64,000 nucleotides of DNA from Microbacterium phyllosphaerae (GCF_017876435.1 NZ_JAGIOA010000001.1:372001-436000), one strand, 5' to 3'. Shown: positions 8,441 to 17,107, numbered from the stretch's first letter. Numbers and translations are program-made. Notes: generated by a model not told the origin, from the sequence alone.

Positions 8441-9223
8441 TCACTGAGCGCGACGTGACACCGCCGACGGCTCTCGCACCGACCACCGGTCAGGGAATCG
8501 TCGCTTCTCGGATGGCAGCGCGTCATCCAAGAACGGTGGCAGCCTCAGGGCGACGGACGCTTCCTCGACGAGGCTCGGCGCCGTCATCGGATCGATGATG
8601 TGCCGCACAAGCGCGTAGGCGAGCATCGATGAGATCGCGCAAGAGTACAGGGCAGGAAAGAGCTCCGCTGAGCCTTCGGGGCGGTGGCGGAGTTCCGTTC
8701 CCTCGTCCGTGTGCACGAGGTAGCCGGCCACCGCCGCGTGGGTGGGGTGCACGCGCAACGACAACGAGCGGTAGGTCGTCCTCAGGTAAGAATGGGAGTC
8801 AAGATCCCACATCATTTGGCCGAACGGCGGGAGACCCTTGCCTTTTATCGCCGCAAACTCACGGTCGGTGGGTCGCATGTTTCCGAGGTAGTCGTCAAGG
8901 TCGTCGCGGTACGCGGCAGCATCCGCGACGAGTGCGCTCGCGAACCTGTCGAGCCCGCCCGACGTGAAGTACACCCAGTGCGCTGTCACGGCATGTTCGA
9001 ATGCGGCTCGCGCTAGAACGCCGGCCTCATGAGAGAAGTCCGACACGTGCAGTCCCACAAAACTTGCGGAGAAGCGGCTCGCTTGCATGCAAGGTCCGTA
9101 GAGCAGCTGAAAGTCTCTGGATCGTTCGTTCGGCACTTCGTACGTGTCCTGCGGGAGCGCATTCGCGACCAAAGTGATCCACTCTTGCAGTGCCGCTTCG
9201 GAGGGCCGAATGGTGTCTGGCAT
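8441..9223 (-). CDS. Hypothetical soluble helical protein
   Basis: The 260-residue product is mostly alpha-helical, with conserved-looking stretches such as AGVLARAAFEHAVTAHWVYF and LRVHPTHAAVAGY. The pattern recalls DUF5677-type proteins, which carry an arginine/histidine helix in a region R-x-A-F-E-H. I offer this only as a likeness. The start at 9223 has GAGGAG immediately against it, so a slightly later start is possible. Neighbours are not cotranscribed in an obvious way. Confidence 0.7.
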   Translation of the reverse strand: MPDTIRPSEAALQEWITLVANALPQDTYEVPNERSRDFQLLYGPCMQASRFSASFVGLHVSDFSHEAGVLARAAFEHAVTAHWVYFTSGGLDRFASALVADAAAYRDDLDDYLGNMRPTDREFAAIKGKGLPPFGQMMWDLDSHSYLRTTYRSLSLRVHPTHAAVAGYLVHTDEGTELRHRPEGSAELFPALYSCAISSMLAYALVRHIIDPMTAPSLVEEASVALRLPPFLDDALPSEKRRFPDRWSVREPSAVSRRAQ

Positions 9224-9355
9224 CTCCTCACCATAGCCACGCCCTCAGTACATCGCGGTTTCCGGGAGCGGTGTGCACGCTGCGACGGGGGCAACATCGT
9301 GACGTCTCCGTCCGCTCAACGTCAGGCATCCACTACAGTCTGGCTGGGAGGAACC

Positions 9356-10681
9356 GTGGAGATCGACTGGGGTGCGATTGCGGTCACGACGCAGACTGTG
9401 TGCGCTGTGATCGCGGTGCTGCTCGCTGGTCTGCAGACGGCGCATCTTCTGAAGCGCCTGTTTCGCCGGCTCGGGCCGAAAGGTGCACGCACTGTTCGAG
9501 CCGCGGTGGCTCCGACGGCTTCCATAGCGTCGCCGCTCTCGGGCGCGGAGGATGCGCTGCCTCCTCCGGCGCTGCGGCGTTCACCGCAGAAGACTATGTG
9601 GCTGCTGTGGTCGGGCTTCTTCGTGCTGATGATCGCACTCTTCTACTCTCGCGCGGCCGCGGTAGGAATCGGGCTGAACCTGTCCGTCAGCAACACCTTC
9701 GGCTACGCCCTCGTGCTTCTCTTCGGCGTGTATCTCGCAACGAGACAGCCAGGGCCAGTTCCCTGGTTGACGCCCGTTCTGGGCTATCTGGTGGCCGCCG
9801 CGGCTATCGCCCCGCTCTTCGAAGGCAATGTGATCATGGGTATCGTCAGCACGTTCGGTCCTGACTGCATCGTTCTTCTCGCCATCGCAGTCGCGTCGCG
9901 CATACGCGAGGACCCGTTGGGCATCGGCGCGGTATTCAGTGTCGCGACCGCGTGGTGTTTCGCGACGTCGAATTCACCGCAGGTGTTTGCGTGCCTGATC
10001 GCAGCTGCATGCTTCGCAGTGCCCTTCGCCCGCGCCCGACGTGGATGGGTATGGGGCGCCTCTGGGTTTACTGCGGCGCTAGTCGCGGCACTAGAGTTCT
10101 CGACGCACGAGCTCCGCCTCGCTTCCTGGACGCGAGACCATACATCGACCTTCGCGGACGACCACCACTGGCAAGCTCGCTCCTACATCGCTCAGTGGGT
10201 GAACGCTCGACCGTTCGGCCCGACCGACATGGATATCCAGAGCTTCGATGAGCTGAGCGTCGGATGGTTGGTCTTTCTCGCGCGCGTGACGGGGTGGGTT
10301 CCCGCTGTCCTGGTTCTCGGCGTGCTCGCGGCGCTGCTCGCGATTACAGTCCTGGCGGGGTTGCACTCAGCACGGACGCGCCCGCAAGTCCTGGCTCTGG
10401 CGCTCGTCCCAGCCGTCTTCTTCGGGGCAAACGTCCTCGTCCAGTTCGGTGCTGTACCGACGTTCCCGGTTACACCGCCGCCATTCTCGAGTGCCGCAGG
10501 CGCGGCCTGGCTCGCGATCCTCATCGCGTCCATACGGTCACCGGTCCTCTCCGAAAACCGCGTCGAGTGGAAGCAGGTTCTCCGTCATCCCCTCATGTAC
10601 TTCGGTGTGACGCGTGACGCCAACGTTCCAGCGAATGCAGGGCGCACCTCCAGCCGACGACACGTAGACACCATCGAGTAG
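9356..10681 (+). CDS. Polytopic membrane protein resembling the SEDS (FtsW/RodA) family
   Basis: I chose the GTG at 9356 because GGGAGGA lies just before it and the first residues (VEIDWGAIAVTTQTVCAV) lead into the first membrane helix. The 441-residue product has about ten hydrophobic segments. The segment FGANVLVQFGAVPTFPVTPP, followed by a Ser/Gly-rich turn and a last helix, mirrors the C-terminal helix-loop-helix of FtsW/RodA glycosyltransferases (G-x-x-P-T-T-G-V-T-L-P). Key SEDS residues cannot be confirmed by eye. There is no penicillin-binding-protein gene nearby, unlike housekeeping SEDS genes. It may polymerise or move a cell-wall precursor, or be a distant non-enzymatic relative. 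Confidence 0.7.
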   Translation: MEIDWGAIAVTTQTVCAVIAVLLAGLQTAHLLKRLFRRLGPKGARTVRAAVAPTASIASPLSGAEDALPPPALRRSPQKTMWLLWSGFFVLMIALFYSRAAAVGIGLNLSVSNTFGYALVLLFGVYLATRQPGPVPWLTPVLGYLVAAAAIAPLFEGNVIMGIVSTFGPDCIVLLAIAVASRIREDPLGIGAVFSVATAWCFATSNSPQVFACLIAAACFAVPFARARRGWVWGASGFTAALVAALEFSTHELRLASWTRDHTSTFADDHHWQARSYIAQWVNARPFGPTDMDIQSFDELSVGWLVFLARVTGWVPAVLVLGVLAALLAITVLAGLHSARTRPQVLALALVPAVFFGANVLVQFGAVPTFPVTPPPFSSAAGAAWLAILIASIRSPVLSENRVEWKQVLRHPLMYFGVTRDANVPANAGRTSSRRHVDTIE

Positions 10682-10764
10682 GCCTGCGCGCCTGCCCTTT
10701 CCGGCGCACGAATCTCAACGCGGGGAGCTGACGGTAACGGTGCCCGGACCTAGACCGGATATAG

Positions 10765-10781
10765 GTCGACGAGACGTCGAC
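10765..10781. promoter_or_regulatory. Possible operator: two GTCGAC sites five bases apart
   Basis: Between the SEDS-like gene and the next minus-strand gene, GTCGAC occurs twice with the spacer GAGAC. Each half is itself a palindrome, so the site reads both ways. A dimeric regulator could bind here, but no partner is known and GTCGAC is common in GC-rich DNA. Confidence 0.2.
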
Positions 10782-10827
10782 ATAGATCATTCGCCGTGAC
10801 TTAGCGCGCCGTGTGGCGCCTCCCCGA

Positions 10828-11400
10828 TCAGCCCACTTCCCTGATCTCCCCACCGCCGCCTTGCAGCTGCTGCCGAACGCTCCCGATATTGCGAAGGACG
10901 GCTTGCCGAGATGCAAAGCCTTCACTGACCGCGGCCACCTGACCGTTCGCGAACTTCAGCCGCCATCGGTGCTCCCCTGACCTGTCGGTGTAGACCTCGA
11001 ACTTCGCCTTGGGGCCGGCGGGAGCGGCGGTGAGTTCTCTGGCAACCGCGCGATCCGTAATGGAACCGAGAAGACTCTCCCGAACACGCGCGGTATCCGA
11101 GTCAGCGGTCGGCGCGAGGGAAGTCAGGACGGTGACAGCGGTTGCCCGGTCCTCGTCGGTTACCCAGGCGTCCTTGCTGAGCTTCTCGATGAGGAGGAGC
11201 CCAGTCTCGGCCTCTCGCGAATCTGCACTGAGCGCCAAAGCGTGGGCCTGCTCGAATCGTCTCGACCACTGCTCTCGCGCATCGGTGGCACGCTGGCTAC
11301 GGCGAACAATGAAGAAGCTAACGACAGACCAGAGCAGACCGGCTGTTGCGACGAAGGCTGCGACCTCAGCGGCGAAAAGCGTCGCCTCGGCACCAGTCAT
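10828..11400 (-). CDS. Hypothetical protein with one N-terminal membrane helix
   Basis: From the ATG at 11400, with AAGG seven bases upstream, the product is 190 residues; a GTG at 11406 is the alternative. One membrane helix (VAAFVATAGLLWSVVSFFIV) is followed by positive residues, placing the remainder in the cytoplasm. The middle is helical (DAREQWSRRFEQAHALAL) and the end holds a short beta region (FEVYTDRSGEHRWRLKF) that recalls small DUF1508-like stress modules (repeat core G-x-W-R-F-x-L-x-A-x-N-G-x-x-I-A-x-S-E-x-Y). Indeed the tail continues FANGQVAAVSEGFASRQAV, a good match to that pattern. Its role is unknown. Confidence 0.7.
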   Translation of the reverse strand: MTGAEATLFAAEVAAFVATAGLLWSVVSFFIVRRSQRATDAREQWSRRFEQAHALALSADSREAETGLLLIEKLSKDAWVTDEDRATAVTVLTSLAPTADSDTARVRESLLGSITDRAVARELTAAPAGPKAKFEVYTDRSGEHRWRLKFANGQVAAVSEGFASRQAVLRNIGSVRQQLQGGGGEIREVG

Positions 11401-11510
11401 AGCCACACCTTAGCGTCGCGTCACCACGGACGCATCGCCCGCCATCCGTTGGGGATTTGTGTCGCGAGTCGCCTGCACAAAACCATTCACCCGCACACTG
11501 GACTGCGCTG

Positions 11511-12170
11511 TCACTCGACGCTGTCGCGGTCTGCGTGTTGATCCGACTCGCGTGCGATGTCCGACCGCACTTGCTCTTCCGCCTGTTTCGCCAGAGACAC
11601 TGCGTCCGAGAGAGGCATGGTTACGCGCTCCAGTGGGTCCAGCCCGCGCAATTCTCTCATCCGTCCGACGAGGGCAACGCTGGCTTCCTGCTGCTTATCC
11701 AGCGTCACACTCTGGCGAGGCCCATCGAAGGGCGGGACAAGGAGGAGGAACGTGTGCCTCGCATAGTTCTTAAAGTCTGACTCGTATGAGTTCGGCATGA
11801 TGAAGGAAAACCGACGAGAAGCGACCTGGAAGCCTTTCTGCACCGTGTACGACTCCGCAGCGAGGACGTCCATAAACTCGGCGGTCGATCTTGGCAACGC
11901 TTTCAACCCCAGGGCGTGAACGAGGTCCCCGGCTGCGAGGAGCTCGGCGCCAGCATCCAGAAGCAACTGGTTGGCCTGATACCGCGCGTCGCGCTCGCTC
12001 TTGCGATCCTCGTTTCTCCGCGTGAACAGAAACGAAAGAACGCTCCCGATGATGAGGAAGCAGCCTGCGACAACGGGAATCCCCCACCATGGTGCTTCAG
12101 AACCGGTTGCGGCACTATCGACCACGATGCGTGTCATCTCGGGGGTCGGTGAGGGAATTGGCGTCGGCAT
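11511..12170 (-). CDS. Hypothetical protein with one N-terminal membrane helix
   Basis: The 219-residue product begins MPTPIPSPTPEMTRIV, then has one helix (WGIPVVAGCFLIIGSVLSFL) followed by FTRRNEDRKSERDARY, which indicates a cytoplasmic C-terminus. The rest is helical without known motifs. It ends in an Asp/Glu/His-rich tail. It follows the same anchor-coil plan as the genes at 7398 and 10828. Confidence 0.7.
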   Translation of the reverse strand: MPTPIPSPTPEMTRIVVDSAATGSEAPWWGIPVVAGCFLIIGSVLSFLFTRRNEDRKSERDARYQANQLLLDAGAELLAAGDLVHALGLKALPRSTAEFMDVLAAESYTVQKGFQVASRRFSFIMPNSYESDFKNYARHTFLLLVPPFDGPRQSVTLDKQQEASVALVGRMRELRGLDPLERVTMPLSDAVSLAKQAEEQVRSDIARESDQHADRDSVE

Positions 12171-12216
12171 AGTCGGAGAGTATCAACCTGCCTCTTCTCA
12201 GGATGAGCGGACCCGT

Positions 12217-12576
12217 CTACTCGCTCGAAATCTCGAGCTCAGGCTCTTCCACGGCGCGCCTGATCCGTTCAGGGTGCAGTGTCTCGAGGACGAACCGGCG
12301 ACAAGACTCTTCGGTCGCGCGCTCACCACGTCGAATTGGATCGTCGAACGCGGTGAGGCCTCGTCCAGCTCCTGCCACACCCGGTCCTTGCCTACCAGCC
12401 GTTCCGCGACGGTCACGTCAAATCTGCCGATCCGCGGCCCGTCCGGGTCGGATCTGGAAGGGCGCGTCGCCACTGTCGCACGGCGAGCGTCAGGATCGCC
12501 ATCGACCCCCATCGGGGAACGTACTCTCAGTGCTCTGCGTCGTCGAAGGTTCAAGGCGCTCGGTCTGCCAGGGCAT
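12217..12576 (-). pseudogene. Possible decayed gene spread over several frames
   Basis: An ATG at 12576 has a near-perfect AAGGAGGG ribosome site six bases upstream, but its frame stops after 28 codons. Three further protein-like pieces follow in successive -1 frames: MAILTLAVRQWRRALPD from 12502, then TVAERLVGKDRVWQELDEA, then FDDPIRRGERATEESC, running to a stop at 12217. The joined product would be charged and helical. I do not recognise a family. The alternative is that only the 28-codon peptide is translated and the rest is coincidence in GC-rich DNA. Confidence 0.35.
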
Positions 12577-12842
12577 CACAGTTCCCTCCTTCGCTGACCG
12601 TACCAATAGTCGCCCTGCGGCGACCGCGTGCGATCCCACGACCGCGCGCCTTGCGACAGGCATCGAGCGCCCGGCAATCAAGACCCCTCCTCGACCAGGA
12701 ATCGACCGCTCATAATTCGTCTGTCAGGAAGTCGGCGGAGCAGACAAGAGGCCCACCCCTTGTCCCCCATTTGGTCGACACAGCAAGCCTGCGGCCCCGG
12801 ATAGCGTGAGCCCGAACATTCGCTTTCCCGATAGGAGAAACC

Positions 12843-13259
12843 ATGCCCGTTCTTGCCTCGCGTCCTCACCGGAGGGTCCGCAATCGGATCGCTGTCGGCA
12901 TGGCTGCCGCCGTGACTGCTCTTGCGATTGGGTTGGCGCCGACGTCGGCGTCGGCGGTCGGCAACTTCAATGTCAAGCACACCGCGTTCGGTTGCACTGA
13001 AGGAGACTACAAGGGCTCGAGCTACACCTACACCGTCTCCGGGGCCTACTTCGCCTACGCCGTAACCTCGTACCAGTACCCGATCTGCGCGCCGTCAGCG
13101 AGCTCCGTCCCCGGCGCACGCGCGATTGCTGGAAGCACGATGGGCGCCTGGGCGTACTCCGCAACCTCATCGGTGACGACGCGGATCCAGAAGGCCTTCT
13201 TCGACCAGGTACCCTACGGCCACCACAGCGTGGGCGGCGGGTACCTCCGCAACACGTGA
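12843..13259 (+). CDS. Small secreted protein, first gene of export cassette 1
   Basis: The 138-residue product opens with a basic stretch and a clear signal peptide (AVGMAAAVTALAIGLAP, cleavage after ASA near residue 38). The mature part is about 100 residues, aromatic and glycine-rich (YTYTVSGAYFAYAVTSYQY), with two cysteines that could form one disulfide. RBS: TAGGAGAAACC before the ATG. The stop overlaps the GTG of the lipoprotein gene, so the cassette genes that follow (lipoprotein, adaptor, ATPase, permease) are probably cotranscribed. A secreted small protein ahead of MacB-type genes suggests a peptide substrate or an envelope factor; a bacteriocin role is possible but not shown. Confidence 0.8.
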   Translation: MPVLASRPHRRVRNRIAVGMAAAVTALAIGLAPTSASAVGNFNVKHTAFGCTEGDYKGSSYTYTVSGAYFAYAVTSYQYPICAPSASSVPGARAIAGSTMGAWAYSATSSVTTRIQKAFFDQVPYGHHSVGGGYLRNT

Positions 13260-13876
13260 CCCCGCGTAAGCGACCGGTTCTCGCGACCAGCGCTGCATCC
13301 TTCGCGCTCATGCTCACGGCGTGTGCGGCCCCGCTCCCCGGCGATCTGCCCCCCGAACAGACGTCGTGGAGCGCGGACCAGCTCATCGAGTTGAGCAAGC
13401 AGGAAGCAGACGCTGGGCATGACGGTCAAGCAGAACGCCTCGAGGACGGGAAGGTGACGTTCGACGAATACCAAGCGGCGTTCAACGACTTGTCCGCATG
13501 CTTGAATGACGCGGGTATCACTGTCTCCGAACCGGTGATCAGCCCCGTGTCGAACGACCGGTACGAGTTCACCATGGATGTCGGAAGTCTCGACATGAAC
13601 GTCGGAGCCAAGCTCTCAGACGAGTGCGCCGCCGAGCATTGGACATCAGTGTCGCAGGGGTACATGTTCACGAAGACCCCGGTCATGGACGTTGGCGTTC
13701 GCGATGCGACCGTGCCTTGCCTCGAGGAGGACGGGCTGAAACCGACGGGTGAAGAGTCGAACGCATTCGAGTTCGTCTCGCTGCCCGATGCGGATCCGGA
13801 CAAGGTCACGGAGTGCATCATGCTCGCTGTGGAAGACGTCTATCCCGGGCTTCCCTCGGTCACCGTCGCATTCTGA
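13256..13876 (+). CDS. Lipoprotein of export cassette 1
   Basis: GTG start overlapping the previous stop. The 206-residue product has a lipobox (FALMLTAC) near residue 23, so it should be lipid-anchored outside the membrane. A motif FNDLSACLNDAGI in the mature part recurs in the lipoproteins of the other two cassettes (TWSACMKDAGFDY at 43.4 kb, FAECMREQGVDY at 52.6 kb), which argues for a shared family of otherwise diverged proteins. Four further cysteines could pair. It probably works with the adaptor and transporter, or gives self-protection against the secreted protein. Function is inferred from position only. Confidence 0.8.
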   Translation: MTPRKRPVLATSAASFALMLTACAAPLPGDLPPEQTSWSADQLIELSKQEADAGHDGQAERLEDGKVTFDEYQAAFNDLSACLNDAGITVSEPVISPVSNDRYEFTMDVGSLDMNVGAKLSDECAAEHWTSVSQGYMFTKTPVMDVGVRDATVPCLEEDGLKPTGEESNAFEFVSLPDADPDKVTECIMLAVEDVYPGLPSVTVAF

Positions 13877-13881
13877 CAAGA

Positions 13882-13919
13882 GGGGTGGTGGCGTGCGCAT
13901 GGGCGCACGCCACCACCCC
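13882..13919 (+). terminator. Perfect 17-bp hairpin between the lipoprotein and adaptor genes
   Basis: Left arm 13882-13898 and right arm 13903-13919 are perfectly complementary around the loop ATGG. No T-run follows, so it may act as a partial terminator, pause or RNA stabiliser that raises the level of the first two genes over the transporter genes. It lies six bases after the lipoprotein stop. Confidence 0.7.
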
Positions 13920-13940
13920 AGTTACGCAAGAAACGATGTA

Positions 13941-15071
13941 ATGACTCCGGAACCGAACAAGATCACCCCGCACACGCGTCGACGCCGACCACTGCTCACC
14001 ACACTTGTCATCTGCGGCGTTCTTGCGTGGGTCGCGGTCCCGGCCGCACTGTATCTGCAGCTCTCCACACAACAACGGGAGACGACCATCGCCGCGCCGG
14101 CACAAGTGTGGGCGCCCGTTGAACCGAACGATGCTCCTACGAGAAGGAGCGTGACTGTGCAGATCGATTGGTCCTCGGGCGAAGAAGTCTATGCGCCGGC
14201 CTGGTCAGGTCTGGTTGAAACCGTCGGCCTGTCCATCGGGCAGACACTTGACTCCGGTCAGGTCGTTGGCATCGTGGGCGGAATCCAACGCCTTGCCATC
14301 CACACTGACCGGCCTTTCGCGAGATCTCTCGGCCCCGGGGACCAGGGAGCAGATGTCACAGCATTGAATGCCGTCCTAGCGTCGCGCAAGCTCGAACACG
14401 GAGATGGGGATCGATTCAACGCCTCCACGCGGCAGGGCGTCAGGGCCCTGGCGAAGGCACTGGGCGTTCCCGGCGCCGCCGACGTCACCCGGTTCGAACC
14501 GGACTGGGTCCTCTACCTCCCAGCAACGACAATCACCGTCAAGGAACTATCGCTGCGCCCGGGCGCCCCCGCTCCTGCCGCCGGTGAAGCAATCATCGTC
14601 GGCGAAGAACGGATCGTCACCGCACGGATAGTGGACGGCGCGACCGAGCAACCGGATCCTGCGGGTGATGCCGAGGCTGACGGCTCCTCCCCTCGCGGAA
14701 TCGCGGTCGTCGCAGAAGAGAATGAGACGCTCTTGGTCGCTGGACAAGAGCTGGCGCTCTCCTCAGAACGAGACAGCCTGGACTCTGCGGCGTTCGCGAC
14801 GCTGGAAGCGACGGTCGAGCCAGCAAGCTCCACCGTTGCTGGCGTGCTTCAGCAACCCCCAGCGGCCGGCGAATGGGTCGTCCCCACTGGGGCAATCCTG
14901 TCTGGGAAAGCCGGCACAACATGCGTCGTCACGAAAGAGGCAGGAAAGCCCGCCGTAACTTCCGTAGCGGTCACAGGGCAGGGCAGTGGAGTGACCGTCA
15001 TCACAGGGGAGCTCACGGATGCCAGCGCCGTCCTCCTCGCGCCCCCGGCTCAGGAGTACTCGTGCATCTGA
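13941..15071 (+). CDS. MacA-like membrane-fusion adaptor of export cassette 1
   Basis: The 376-residue product has an N-terminal signal anchor (LLTTLVICGVLAWVAVPAALYL). It then carries a hairpin-like region and, around residues 125-175, a peptidoglycan-binding-like segment (LGPGDQGADVTALNAVL), the usual insert in Gram-positive adaptors of this class. The rest is beta-rich, as in HlyD/MacA adaptors. I chose the ATG at 13941, after the hairpin, rather than upstream in-frame codons that run through the stem. Its end overlaps the ATPase gene by ten bases. In this architecture the adaptor links the ABC permease to the cell wall. Confidence 0.8.
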   Translation: MTPEPNKITPHTRRRRPLLTTLVICGVLAWVAVPAALYLQLSTQQRETTIAAPAQVWAPVEPNDAPTRRSVTVQIDWSSGEEVYAPAWSGLVETVGLSIGQTLDSGQVVGIVGGIQRLAIHTDRPFARSLGPGDQGADVTALNAVLASRKLEHGDGDRFNASTRQGVRALAKALGVPGAADVTRFEPDWVLYLPATTITVKELSLRPGAPAPAAGEAIIVGEERIVTARIVDGATEQPDPAGDAEADGSSPRGIAVVAEENETLLVAGQELALSSERDSLDSAAFATLEATVEPASSTVAGVLQQPPAAGEWVVPTGAILSGKAGTTCVVTKEAGKPAVTSVAVTGQGSGVTVITGELTDASAVLLAPPAQEYSCI

Positions 15072-15703
15072 CCGTGTCGGAGATCACGCACGCTTTCGGC
15101 GCGCGCCAGCTTTTCGAGAACCTGTCACTACGCGTCTCCTCCGGCGAGATGATGGCGCTGATGGGTCCGTCAGGAGCCGGCAAGTCCACCCTGCTGTCGA
15201 TGATTGCCGGCGTCGCGGAACCGGACGCTGGCAGCATCACCTTCGATAGCCCGCACAATCCGCGGATCGTCTGGATCGTGCAATCGACCCCGCTCCTTCC
15301 CCGGCGCACCGCGCTGGAGAACGTCAGGTTGGGGCCGCTCAGTGAAGGACTGACTCTGCAGGAAGCGGACTCACGCGCCTTGGCCGCGATGCAGCACCTT
15401 GGCGTGCGGCACACGGCGACAACGAAAGTGTTCCGGCTCTCCGGCGGGGAGCGACAGCGCCTCGCCGTGGCGCGCGCTGTCGCTTCCTCCGCGGACGTGA
15501 TCCTCGCCGACGAACCCACCGCATCACTCGATCCAGCCACTCGGAGCGAAGTAATCACCGCTCTCCGCGTCGCCGCCAATGTCGGCGTCATGGTCATCGT
15601 TTCCACCCACGACATGGCGGTCGCACGCCTGTGTGACCGAGTTTCGAATCTCGCCGACGGCGCACTGCTGACCGGCACCCCGCAACCAGCCGGCACCTCA
15701 TGA
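15062..15703 (+). CDS. ABC transporter ATPase of export cassette 1 (MacB/LolD type)
   Basis: GTG start with CAGGAG five bases upstream, inside the end of the adaptor gene. The 213-residue product has the full set of motifs: Walker A GPSGAGKST, the Q-loop region IVWIVQSTPLL, the signature LSGGERQR, Walker B VILADEPTASLD and the switch histidine in STHD. The length fits stand-alone ATPases that pair with FtsX-type permeases. It overlaps the permease by ATGA, so the two are made together. It powers extrusion of an unknown substrate, plausibly the secreted protein of this cassette or a toxic peptide. Confidence 0.92.
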   Translation: MHLTVSEITHAFGARQLFENLSLRVSSGEMMALMGPSGAGKSTLLSMIAGVAEPDAGSITFDSPHNPRIVWIVQSTPLLPRRTALENVRLGPLSEGLTLQEADSRALAAMQHLGVRHTATTKVFRLSGGERQRLAVARAVASSADVILADEPTASLDPATRSEVITALRVAANVGVMVIVSTHDMAVARLCDRVSNLADGALLTGTPQPAGTS

Positions 15704-16785
15704 CAAGGACCTTTCGCGCCTGGACGGTCGCTACAGAAGCCGTGCGGAATCTGTGGTCCAACGCGTTCTTCACCGGCGTCATTGCACTGTCTGGAGTCTT
15801 TGTAGGGTTCGCTGTTCCCGCCGTGACGCTGTGGGAAGTATCGAGCATCCGAACGGATGCGGAATCAGAGGTGCGCGCTGGGGCGAACGTGCTGCGGGTG
15901 ACAGGCGAGGATGGAGCTCTACTTCCCGCGGGACGTTGCGAGGCGTTGAACAGTGTCCCCGGCATCCTTGCCGCAGGCGGACTTGCAGTTCGAACCACCG
16001 TGTTCCCTGCCGCTCGGCCAAGCGATGTTGTAACCCTCATTGTCGGGACTCCCACGCTCGGTCAGGTGCTGTGGCCAAGTCTCTCCTCGCAGCTGGCGAC
16101 ATCCTCAGTGGTCGTGGGGAGTGCGACCGCGGAAACCTACGGCCTGACCTCAGGCTCCACGTTCGGCTACGAAGTGCGAGGGGACATGACGCCGCTGACA
16201 GCGGTGGTGGACAGATCCGGTGCCCCCTCTACCCGTGAGCCCCAGTTGGACACCAGTGTGCTCATTGCCACGGCGCCTACGGGAAGGGTGCGCGAGTGTC
16301 TCGTCGAGGCGCTCCCCGGCGCACGCACGGTCGTGGAGGGCATGCTTCGCGGATGGTTTGGTGCCACGGATGGCACCACCGTGTCTCCGTTCTATCTGCC
16401 TGTCACATCCAGCGCCAGCCCAGATGAACGTCTGACAGTGCGCACCACCCAGTACGTACCCGCCATCGCAGCGCTCGTCCTCGTCACCGGAATGGTTGCG
16501 GCGTGGTTCTCACGCCGGGCTGAGTACTCTCTCTACCGCATGCTGGGGCTGAACCGACGAGGCAGCTTGCTCATGCACACAGTCGAGATGACGGTAGCCG
16601 TCATGGTCCCCGTGAGCGTGGGCATGGTCGCCGCAATGGTCGTGATGGAAGCGCACGAAAGCCTCGACGTCATCCTGGCGACAACAGACGCCCTGAGGAT
16701 GCTGGCACTCCTCATTCCCGCACCGCTTCTGGGCTGGCTATTGATGAGACCTGCAACGAGGGCTGATGCTCTTCACGGACGCTGA
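15700..16785 (+). CDS. FtsX-type ABC permease of export cassette 1
   Basis: The 361-residue product has one N-terminal helix (NAFFTGVIALSGVFVGFAVP), a periplasmic-facing domain of about 200 residues and three C-terminal helices (VPAIAALVLVTGMVAAWFS, MVPVSVGMVAAMVV, MLALLIPAPLLGWLLM). This is the MacB/FtsX plan. It is more diverged than the permeases of cassettes 2 and 3, which keep the GLYPAxRA ending. It follows the ATPase with an ATGA overlap and closes the operon. Confidence 0.85.
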   Translation: MTRTFRAWTVATEAVRNLWSNAFFTGVIALSGVFVGFAVPAVTLWEVSSIRTDAESEVRAGANVLRVTGEDGALLPAGRCEALNSVPGILAAGGLAVRTTVFPAARPSDVVTLIVGTPTLGQVLWPSLSSQLATSSVVVGSATAETYGLTSGSTFGYEVRGDMTPLTAVVDRSGAPSTREPQLDTSVLIATAPTGRVRECLVEALPGARTVVEGMLRGWFGATDGTTVSPFYLPVTSSASPDERLTVRTTQYVPAIAALVLVTGMVAAWFSRRAEYSLYRMLGLNRRGSLLMHTVEMTVAVMVPVSVGMVAAMVVMEAHESLDVILATTDALRMLALLIPAPLLGWLLMRPATRADALHGR

Positions 16786-16831
16786 CCGTCCGCCGCACAC
16801 CAGACACGCTTCCCCGGGTACTGGTAAGGTG

Positions 16832-17107
16832 TCAGCGTGATTGGTGATTCATTCGCCGACGCAACACCGTCAGCACGATCCCCGTGACGAGAACCACCGA
16901 GAGAATGAAGATCACCCAGGTCGCCGTGTGGGATGGGCCGCAGATAGCAGCCCCCGTGGACGTGAACAGTGCTGCCATGACATCGAACTCAGCAACTGAC
17001 CCGCATGTGAGGAACGTGGATAGAGCAGTACTTATCGCTGCGAGGCCGACAAGCGCAACAAGGGCCAGCGCCACCCACACCATACGCACCGTAGTTCGCT
17101 TGCTCAT
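16832..17107 (-). CDS. Small membrane protein with two helices
   Basis: The ATG at 17107 has a GGAGGG ribosome site, so I preferred it to an upstream in-frame start at 17191. The 91-residue product begins MSKRTTVRMVWVALALVALV, has a loop with two cysteines and a second helix (WVIFILSVVLVTGIVLTVL), then RRRMNHQSR. The second helix with a basic tail indicates a cytoplasmic C-terminus. It converges on cassette 1. Its size and place would suit an immunity protein, but nothing specific shows it. Confidence 0.65.
   Translation of the reverse strand: MSKRTTVRMVWVALALVALVGLAAISTALSTFLTCGSVAEFDVMAALFTSTGAAICGPSHTATWVIFILSVVLVTGIVLTVLRRRMNHQSR

Noticed and set aside
12203..12715. A 170-codon plus-strand frame over the decayed gene
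   Set aside because: Composition is Ser/Arg/Pro-rich shadow type; the ribosome site and better pieces are on the minus strand.
12843..13259. Lactococcin 972 family bacteriocin
   Set aside because: The gene order is reminiscent, but the mature sequence lacks the family's Trp/Tyr/His pattern; kept as an unnamed secreted protein.
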